DNA from: an uncultured Lachnospiraceae bacterium
GTDB lineage: Bacteria > Bacillota > Clostridia > Lachnospirales > Lachnospiraceae
Direction: 5' to 3'
Assembly (NCBI GenBank): GCA_934292725.1
Contig: CAKQXY010000085.1
Coordinates: forward strand, 1-6,177
DNA: 6,177 nt
Part shown: positions 1 to 4,389 of the stretch, piece by piece
Numbering within the stretch: position 1 is the first letter of the stretch
Layout of the letters: the number at the start of each line of letters is the position of its first letter
Notes under the pieces: model-generated
What the model was told of the DNA's origin: nothing
Database searches by the model: none
Seen by the model: the letters and a program-made list of their open reading frames with translations, nothing else
Position numbers and translations under genes: made by a program

Positions 1-1
1 T

Positions 2-154
2 GTATTTTCGGAGCGAAGCTCCGCTTTTGATACCACGTCCATAGGAGCTATGCACCGCATGGGCGTGGAGACTTCATATGTGCTGGATCTGACATATAAA
101 CAGAAAGATTTGAATATGAAATTTTCTTTCATACTCTTGCGACTCCTTTTATAG
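2..154 (+). CDS. C-terminal end of an unidentified protein, cut by the window edge (possible PIN-like tail)
   Basis: A plus-strand frame is open from base 2 to a TAG at 152-154, about 50 codons, with no start that must be used inside the window, so it may be the tail of a gene starting to the left. The middle part reads like real protein (FDTTSIGAMHRMGVET, then a VLDLTYKQ segment), whereas the last residues are leucine-rich and less convincing. A phrase FDTT followed by a basic, methionine-rich stretch and RMG resembles the end of PIN-domain nucleases, where a late aspartate sits near the C terminus. This is a weak resemblance from memory, not a family assignment. The gene would converge with the ADP-ribosylglycohydrolase gene, with only 18 bp between the stop codons. 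A perfect 6-bp hairpin lies inside the frame at 9-23. It could equally be a decayed remnant or chance open frame. Confidence 0.35.
   Translation, partial: VFSERSSAFDTTSIGAMHRMGVETSYVLDLTYKQKDLNMKFSFILLRLLL
9..28 (+). other. Perfect GC-rich hairpin followed by CTTTT
   Basis: CGGAGC (9-14) and GCTCCG (18-23) pair over 6 bp around a GAA loop, and CTTTT follows on the plus strand at 24-28. The T run is only four long. It could be a weak rho-independent terminator for a plus-strand gene to the left, but then the open frame running through it would not be coding. On the minus strand no T run follows the stem, so it is not a terminator for the ADP-ribosylglycohydrolase gene. Confidence 0.35.
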
Positions 155-172
155 CATTAACCGACATTGCAC

Positions 173-1726
173 TTACTGTCCAAGCAATACCATTTTTACA
201 GGTCCACTTGAATGCCTTCCATTAAGTGATACATCTACAATCAGCTCCAGCCTTCCAGACATAAACGATTCTGTATTTAGCTCAAATTCCTTCTCCGCAC
301 AAGAAAGATAAAGATTATTTAATGGCATTTCCACTTCTGATGCACCAACTGCTGTGACACCATCTGGCAAATACAACTTTATTTTAACCCACTGCTGTTC
401 TCTCATTGTATTCGAGTTAATCACTTTTACTTTAAATTTGCGATTTTCTCCTTTTTTAAAGAAAGCTGATCCCTCATAATCAATCAAAACCTGAAATGCA
501 GTAAATTGATATCTGGCTACATATGGCTGCGCACAAAGTTCATTTAAAGGTGTCTCATACATTCTGCCGCTTAAATTAATATATGGAAGATAATCATCTA
601 TTTTCTTGCAAAACAGTGCTTCTTTTTCAGAGCACTCAATTTTCATACCTCCCTCTGCAAATACATCACAAAGATCCTGTCCAAGAAATCCTGGAATATC
701 TCTCAAAATACGCTCTGCAAGCTGTGTTGCCGTTTCTGGAACCCAAATACCGCCACCTGTTTTATTGATACACATCGTAGCAATTTTATCATTCAGCGGA
801 TCAGTCCATTTCTTTGGAAGGTTCGACGCGCCATTCATGATACCTAATAGTGCACCTAACGTTGCACACGTGCAATCTGTATCCTCGCCGCAATTATTTG
901 CAAAAATAAGACTCTTGCCAAAATCGCCTTCTCCATACAAAAGACCGAGCACAACAAATGCCACATTCTCCGGTGCGTCAAAACCAGCTGCACCCAATTC
1001 CATTCCTTCATTATTTTCTGTCGGAATTTCACTAATCGCGATTCCCTGAATGCCAAATGTTCCAGGTGCTGCATTATGAATCAGTTTTCTAGCCTCAATG
1101 AAATCAACGCCCGAATGATAACAGTCAACTGCCTTTCTTATTGCCTGTGCAGTCATACAGTTCTCTGGAAGATAAGAAAGACCTATTTCAACAAGCTTCT
1201 CTCTATCATTCTCTACAAAAGCTGCACTTTGTATTGCTGATGTAAAAATTTCTGCATACATTCCCTCATCAGCATGATCTACAATTGCATCCTCAAATGC
1301 ATAGCGCGTTGCTATTTCAGGATGTCCCGGTGCAAGACAAGCCCACAGCTCTGAACGAATCCAACAGCCATTGCTATTCTTATAAGTATTATCTACATCA
1401 CCACTCAATGGCGGAACTAGGCCAACACGAAGATTTGTTTTCCCGGTTCCATACTCAACCCAGTTTGGAATAACAAAGGACAGCCAATATTCTCCAAGAA
1501 TTGATGCATTTACATTTCTTCCATACCGCTCAACAGCAGCCAGCCACACAATCTGTAAATCTAAGTCATCATTTGCCGGCGGTCCCTGAGTAAGATCTTG
1601 TACATAAAAATCCACATTTGGAATCATTCGTTTGCACTCAAACGGCGCTCCAAGCACACCTCCTACATTTTTTCCGGTCCAACATCCAGCCAGCTTATCA
1701 CGCAGCTCATTTAACTTTAAAATCAT
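173..1726 (-). CDS. ADP-ribosylglycohydrolase-family protein with C-terminal beta-rich extension
   Basis: This 517-residue cytosolic protein (no signal peptide or membrane segment) belongs to the ADP-ribosylglycohydrolase (ARH/DraG) family, whose characterised members remove ADP-ribose from proteins or small molecules using two Mg ions. Family marks are the N-terminal glycine-rich helix ending in GAPFE (E30), an NDDLD motif at 52-56 where TDD is usual, and GEDTDC (280-285) followed by a glycine-spaced helix to about residue 300. Against human ARH3 the two metal-site threonines appear as N52 and C285, while E30, D53, D54, D282 and D284 are kept. The catalytic domain ends near residue 360. About 150 further residues look beta-rich, like an Ig-type or carbohydrate-associated module, making it longer than plain ARH proteins of about 300-360 residues. 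The start is fixed by AAGGAGG seven nt upstream. It has its own promoter, so it is probably monocistronic here. The family is solid; the substrate is unknown. Confidence 0.9.
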   Translation of the reverse strand: MILKLNELRDKLAGCWTGKNVGGVLGAPFECKRMIPNVDFYVQDLTQGPPANDDLDLQIVWLAAVERYGRNVNASILGEYWLSFVIPNWVEYGTGKTNLRVGLVPPLSGDVDNTYKNSNGCWIRSELWACLAPGHPEIATRYAFEDAIVDHADEGMYAEIFTSAIQSAAFVENDREKLVEIGLSYLPENCMTAQAIRKAVDCYHSGVDFIEARKLIHNAAPGTFGIQGIAISEIPTENNEGMELGAAGFDAPENVAFVVLGLLYGEGDFGKSLIFANNCGEDTDCTCATLGALLGIMNGASNLPKKWTDPLNDKIATMCINKTGGGIWVPETATQLAERILRDIPGFLGQDLCDVFAEGGMKIECSEKEALFCKKIDDYLPYINLSGRMYETPLNELCAQPYVARYQFTAFQVLIDYEGSAFFKKGENRKFKVKVINSNTMREQQWVKIKLYLPDGVTAVGASEVEMPLNNLYLSCAEKEFELNTESFMSGRLELIVDVSLNGRHSSGPVKMVLLGQ

Positions 1727-1733
1727 TTTACGT

Positions 1734-1740
1734 CCTCCTT
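1734..1740 (-). promoter_or_regulatory. Strong ribosome binding site of the ADP-ribosylglycohydrolase gene
   Basis: The minus strand reads AAGGAGG followed by seven nt (ACGTAAA) and ATG. This near-perfect Shine-Dalgarno at optimal spacing fixes the start at 1726. Confidence 0.85.
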
Positions 1741-1775
1741 CTATTATTGATTTTAACTGACTTTTATCTGCATTT

Positions 1776-1795
1776 TTACAAGTATTCTGCTGTAA
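1776..1795. promoter_or_regulatory. Operator-like inverted repeat at the predicted transcription start
   Basis: TTACA (1776-1780) and TGTAA (1791-1795) form a 5-bp inverted repeat separated by 10 bp. It overlaps the last base of the -10 box and the expected transcription start of the ADP-ribosylglycohydrolase gene, a good place for a repressor. The half-sites are short and AT-rich, so chance is quite possible. Confidence 0.2.
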
Positions 1796-1823
1796 GTATA
1801 TTCCAGAAATCGAATTTATTCAA
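1795..1823 (-). promoter_or_regulatory. Sigma-A promoter of the ADP-ribosylglycohydrolase gene
   Basis: On the minus strand TTGAAT (1818-1823, 4 of 6 to the -35 consensus) is followed by exactly 17 bp and TATACT (1795-1800, 5 of 6 to the -10 consensus). Transcription would start near 1788, giving a leader of about 60 nt. The promoter lies directly downstream of the SDR terminator, which supports a separate transcription unit. Confidence 0.6.
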
Positions 1824-1850
1824 TGTACTATATTCTCATTTTTATCAAAT

Positions 1851-1883
1851 AAAATTAGCCGCCAGGACTATCCCAGCGGCTAA
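1851..1883 (-). terminator. Rho-independent terminator of the SDR gene
   Basis: TTAGCCGC (1855-1862) and GCGGCTAA (1876-1883) form a perfect 8-bp stem. The 13-nt loop can fold further into GGA-CTA-TCC. In the minus direction the stem is followed by AATTTTATTT, a T-rich tract. It starts 22 bp past the SDR stop codon and precedes the next promoter, so it closes the SDR transcript. No T run follows on the plus strand. Confidence 0.8.
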
Positions 1884-1904
1884 AATAATTCAATTCTATG
1901 AATT

Positions 1905-2648
1905 TTATGAGCGCATTGCTCCATCAACTGATAAAATTTCGCCTGTCACATAACTTGCCAGATCACTTGCCAGATATAAGAATGCATTAGCAACATCCTC
2001 AGGCTCACCAACTCTTCTAAGCGGAATCATCTTGATCAGTGGTGCAATCACCTGCTCTGGTAAAGCGGCAACCATATCAGTTTTTGTGATACCAGGTGCA
2101 ACTGCATTCACACGGATATTGCTTGGTCCAAGTTCTCTTGCAAGAGACCATGTCAAACCATTCACTGCTGTTTTGCTTGTCGGATAGGCAACACCACTCG
2201 GCTGACCACTGATACTAACCATTGAGCTTGTATTGATAATGCAGCCACCGCCTTGCTCCTTCATGATCTTAACAGTCGGCATAATGGCATTGAAAATTGC
2301 CTTCACATTCAAATCCATAACCTTTGCAAACTGCTCTGCAGTATAATCATCAATCTTTGTACTATCTGAGATTCCTGCATTGTTTACAAGAATGTCAATT
2401 CTTCCATACTGCTCCTTAATCTTTGCAATTGTTTCCTCCAATGCCTTTGGATCAAGCAAATTCGGTGCATATCCAGAAACTTCCCAGTCCAGATTTTCCT
2501 CCTTCAATGCAGTCAATGCTTTGTTAACAGTCTCATCTCTTGATCCAAAAAGCACTACCTTCGCGCCATTTTCAAGATACTTCTTAACGATGGCATATCC
2601 AATTCCCCTCGTTCCTCCTGTTACAACTGCAACTTTACCTTTTAGCAT
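1905..2648 (-). CDS. SDR-family NAD(P)-dependent oxidoreductase (FabG/BaiA-like)
   Basis: This is a full-length classical short-chain dehydrogenase/reductase of 247 residues. Visible marks are the Rossmann motif TGGTRGIG (10-17), NNAG (89-92), and the catalytic tetrad N114, S142, Y155 and K159 in the usual YxxxK spacing. R14 in the glycine motif and SRDE at 36-39 after the second strand favour NADP(H), by family rule. The C terminus (YLASDL, VTGE, VDGA) is typical. Relatives include 3-oxoacyl-ACP reductase FabG and bile-acid 3-alpha-hydroxysteroid dehydrogenase BaiA. The region near residues 10-50 recalls BaiA, but BaiA carries an acidic residue (FGET) at the cofactor site where this has FGSRD. 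No fatty-acid synthesis or bai genes are adjacent, so neither role is supported by context. It has its own promoter and terminator. AGGGAG sits 5 nt before ATG and supports this start. Substrate is open. Confidence 0.9.
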   Translation of the reverse strand: MLKGKVAVVTGGTRGIGYAIVKKYLENGAKVVLFGSRDETVNKALTALKEENLDWEVSGYAPNLLDPKALEETIAKIKEQYGRIDILVNNAGISDSTKIDDYTAEQFAKVMDLNVKAIFNAIMPTVKIMKEQGGGCIINTSSMVSISGQPSGVAYPTSKTAVNGLTWSLARELGPSNIRVNAVAPGITKTDMVAALPEQVIAPLIKMIPLRRVGEPEDVANAFLYLASDLASYVTGEILSVDGAMRS

Positions 2649-2664
2649 AATCTCTCCCTTCTAC

Positions 2665-2678
2665 ACAAATGATTTTGT
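2665..2678. promoter_or_regulatory. Short palindrome in the SDR leader
   Basis: ACAAA (2665-2669) and TTTGT (2674-2678) form an inverted repeat around TGAT, between the predicted transcription start (about 2689) and the SDR ribosome binding site (2654-2659). It could be an operator or weak leader hairpin. It is short and AT-rich, so the evidence is slight. Confidence 0.2.
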
Positions 2679-2695
2679 ACATATTTTATATCTGT

Positions 2696-2724
2696 ACTGT
2701 ATCATGGTTTCCATACTTTGTCAA
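2696..2724 (-). promoter_or_regulatory. Extended -10 sigma-A promoter of the SDR gene
   Basis: The minus strand carries a perfect TTGACA (2719-2724), a 17-bp spacer and TACAGT (2696-2701, 4 of 6), immediately preceded by TGA, which gives the TGn extended -10 element. Transcription would start near 2689 with a leader of about 40 nt. The TGA stop codon of the FRG gene (2721-2723) lies inside the -35 box, so the two genes are packed tightly but can be expressed independently. Confidence 0.7.
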
Positions 2725-3482
2725 TCTTTTAACAAATTTTTAAAGAGCTGTCTTTGCTCTTTTGCCACATGCTCCATATCTGGATAAACCGTGCTGTCAT
2801 GAATTCCAAGGACGTTCAATTCCTTTACAAATTCACGCTTTATCTGTGCCGGAATCCGGATTTTATATAAATAATTGCATCCCGGATCCTTATCTAAGAT
2901 TTGATCAAGTCTGCGCTGCGTATCATGTATCGTAAAATTGGACTGCTGCACATACATTCTCAGGTCACTTCCGATGCCATGGCAGGCGATAATTTTTTCT
3001 GAATTGGGCCGTTTGTCATCAAACGCACCTTCCAGATACTCATTAACGCCTCCGTAGTTCATCGGTGGAACGTATTTACCATATCCCATCTTCTGATTTA
3101 ATCGCATTGGGTTTACAACCCAGAGTGCTGCATCCTTTTCCAGTTGACTGTTCAGTGCAAAGTAAAGTGCTACTAACGGCGATTCCGACCAGTCTAACAG
3201 TCTTGTTGGCAATCCATAATGCTGCATCAGCGACAGCCAGGAGGAACGGTCGTACTGAGCCGGAGCCTCTCCATTTAAACGCATCGTATAAATCATAAAA
3301 TTGGTTGCCATATATTGCTCATTTCCCTTTTTATGATATTCTGGTCGCTGAACCGACGGAATCAGCCCCCACTCATAATCTGCCTGTCCGCGATACCACA
3401 TTCGATATTCTTGATGACTGGCAATCTCACAAATCGTCTGAATAAATGAATTCCAATCTTTGATCCCATATTCCTTAATCAT
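2721..3482 (-). CDS. FRG-domain-containing protein
   Basis: This 253-residue protein is almost entirely one FRG domain, a family named for a conserved F/W-R-G motif and lacking a settled biochemical function. Visible marks are WYRGQ (29-33), then WGLIPSVQRP, the strongly conserved QHYGLPTRLLDWS (87-99) with the helix SPLVALYFAL after it, a QQSNFTIH segment (179-186), and a C-terminal part with VYPDMEHVAKEQ (232-243). Length and motif order match complete stand-alone members. No signal peptide or membrane segment is seen, so it is probably cytosolic. The ATG is bounded by an in-frame TAA four codons upstream. The ribosome binding site is poor: the nearest AAGG is 12 nt from the start and lies inside a tandem repeat. 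No terminator separates it from the SDR gene, whose promoter overlaps its stop. Such genes are often patchy accessory genes, which is an inference here. Confidence 0.87.
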   Translation of the reverse strand: MIKEYGIKDWNSFIQTICEIASHQEYRMWYRGQADYEWGLIPSVQRPEYHKKGNEQYMATNFMIYTMRLNGEAPAQYDRSSWLSLMQHYGLPTRLLDWSESPLVALYFALNSQLEKDAALWVVNPMRLNQKMGYGKYVPPMNYGGVNEYLEGAFDDKRPNSEKIIACHGIGSDLRMYVQQSNFTIHDTQRRLDQILDKDPGCNYLYKIRIPAQIKREFVKELNVLGIHDSTVYPDMEHVAKEQRQLFKNLLKD

Positions 3483-3490
3483 ATTGAACG

Positions 3491-3519
3491 TTTACCTTAC
3501 TTTACCTTATTTTACTTAC
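3491..3519. repeat. Tandem 10-bp repeats in the FRG leader
   Basis: TTTACCTTAC (3491-3500), TTTACCTTAT (3501-3510) and the degenerate TTTACTTAC (3511-3519) are direct repeats on the plus strand. The pyrimidine-rich pattern continues more loosely to about 3560. On the coding (minus) strand this becomes a purine-rich leader with repeated TAAGGTAAA, placing AAGG at 12 and 22 nt before the FRG start codon. It may be simple slippage, or it may tune translation initiation through copy number. Confidence 0.6.
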
Positions 3520-3563
3520 TTTGTTTCACTTTCTTTATTTTACTTTCTTTTGCCTTACTTCAT

Positions 3564-3647
3564 TTATGCTTTTCCATAGCGCTTATTTAAGCTCTTTTTG
3601 ATAAACGGCATAAGCATGTTCCAATATTTGTTGGTATATTCCATCAT
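3564..3647 (-). CDS. Small reading frame of 27 codons, or start of a truncated gene
   Basis: On the minus strand ATGATG at 3647-3642 opens a 27-codon frame ending in TAA at 3564-3566. It is preceded by AAAGGAG (3658-3664) at a 10-nt spacing, far better than the FRG gene's own site, and an in-frame TAG lies upstream, so this is a genuine-looking start. The product begins MMEYTNKYWNML and ends KKSLNKRYGKA: aromatic at the front, lysine-rich and amphipathic behind. A one-base shift near the end would continue it for about a dozen more lysine-rich residues to a TAA near 3530, so it could be the first exon-like stub of a decayed longer gene. I do not recognise it. It lies 81 bp upstream of the FRG start in the same direction and may be co-transcribed with it as a leader peptide or partner. 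Not established as translated. Confidence 0.4.
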   Translation of the reverse strand: MMEYTNKYWNMLMPFIKKSLNKRYGKA

Positions 3648-3695
3648 AATTTTTGTTCTCCTTTCCTATGCGTTCACACATTCTTTATGCTTATT

Positions 3696-3725
3696 ATTAT
3701 CTATACATATACATATTACTTTCAC
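3696..3725 (-). promoter_or_regulatory. Weak candidate promoter for the small frame and FRG gene
   Basis: The minus strand has GTGAAA (3720-3725, 4 of 6) and GATAAT (3696-3701, 5 of 6) at an 18-bp spacing, in very AT-rich DNA just past the methyltransferase stop. Such DNA produces -10-like hexamers often, so this is only a candidate. The alternative is read-through from the ade promoter, since no terminator is visible after the methyltransferase. Confidence 0.25.
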
Positions 3726-3736
3726 ATATTACTTCC
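3711..3736. repeat. 13-bp tandem duplication across the methyltransferase stop
   Basis: ACATATTACTTTC (3711-3723) is followed directly by ACATATTACTTCC (3724-3736), matching at 12 of 13 positions. The methyltransferase stop codon (3729-3731) lies in the copy nearer the gene, so the other copy is just outside the reading frame and the protein end is unaffected. Confidence 0.7.
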
Positions 3737-4331
3737 GTACACATTCTGTATACACAAGCGGAATGCGCGCTCCCAACTCTTTTGAAAACCGCACACGCCA
3801 ACCATGAAATTCCAACCATCGAAGATATTCCTCTGATGTCCATTGATGTTCAAAGCGAATTCCTGCAATTTTCAAAATTCCTGACCAAATGCGGCTGATA
3901 ACGCCCTTCTTATGTCCCACAAAATTCGGTGCAATCAGCAAGCCTCCATCTTTGAGCACACGATCAATTTCTTTCAGCGCCTTTTGCGGTTCTGGCATCA
4001 CATGGAGCGCATTGGCAATTATGACCACATCAAATGAGTTGTTCTCATACGGCAGACACGTCGCATCTGCCACTTCAAATTTCAGCTGTTTGGGATAGGT
4101 TCCCTTTAATGCCTCGCAAATCATCCCTTCTGAGTAATCCGTCGCGATCATTCGCTTCGATACCTGCGCTACATGCTTCGCCAAAAGTCCCGGACCAGTC
4201 GCAATTTCCAACACTTCTTTATCCACTACTCGTCTTGAAATGCGCTTATACATATACGCATAATATTTCTGATCCATACGCATTGCCTTCTCATAAATCG
4301 GTGCATACAAATCCCATATTTTTTTATTCAT
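3729..4331 (-). CDS. Class I SAM-dependent methyltransferase (UbiE-like)
   Basis: This 200-residue protein has the Rossmann-type methyltransferase core. Motif I is LEIATGPGLLA (41-51), the SAM-ribose acid is D65 in ATDYSEGM, VADATCLP (87-94) with D89 contacts the adenine side, and SFDVVIIANALHV (99-111) with a proline-rich turn after it forms motif IV and the next helix. LKDGGLLIAPNF (126-137) is the usual beta-5 region. These are features of the broad UbiE/methyltransferase-11 group acting on small molecules or lipids. The substrate cannot be read from the sequence. The N terminus (YAPIYEKAM) is a common cap in this group, so the protein appears complete. AAAGGAG (4340-4346) stands 8 nt before ATG and fixes the start. 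It follows ade by 58 bp without a visible terminator or promoter, so co-transcription with ade is likely. A functional link to adenine metabolism is not shown. Confidence 0.87.
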   Translation of the reverse strand: MNKKIWDLYAPIYEKAMRMDQKYYAYMYKRISRRVVDKEVLEIATGPGLLAKHVAQVSKRMIATDYSEGMICEALKGTYPKQLKFEVADATCLPYENNSFDVVIIANALHVMPEPQKALKEIDRVLKDGGLLIAPNFVGHKKGVISRIWSGILKIAGIRFEHQWTSEEYLRWLEFHGWRVRFSKELGARIPLVYTECVRK

Positions 4332-4389
4332 ATATGATGCTCCTTTCCGTTACTGGTTCTGTTCCATTGGGATATTCGTTCTGCTCAGC

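Noticed and set aside
115..133. TATGAAA/TTTCATA hairpin as terminator of the ADP-ribosylglycohydrolase gene
   Set aside because: The 7-bp stem has a single G-C pair and no real T run follows on the minus strand, so it is too weak to call.
606..1049. Plus-strand open frame of 147 codons
   Set aside because: It is the antisense of the well-supported ADP-ribosylglycohydrolase gene and has no recognisable motifs.
2380..2787. Plus-strand open frame of 135 codons spanning the FRG-SDR junction
   Set aside because: It is antisense to the SDR start, the promoter and the FRG end; composition is that of a shadow frame.
3582..3599. GCTTATTTAAGC followed by TCTTTTT on the plus strand as a terminator
   Set aside because: The stem is only 4-5 bp and AT-rich, it points along the plus strand where no gene ends, and it lies inside the small minus-strand frame.
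3598..3898. Overlapping plus-strand frames of 69 and 81 codons in the intergenic gap
   Set aside because: They start in AT-rich DNA without a convincing ribosome binding site and run antisense into the methyltransferase gene.
4332..4389. Terminator or separate promoter between ade and the methyltransferase
   Set aside because: No stable hairpin with a T run and no paired -35/-10 boxes were found, so an operon is the simpler reading.
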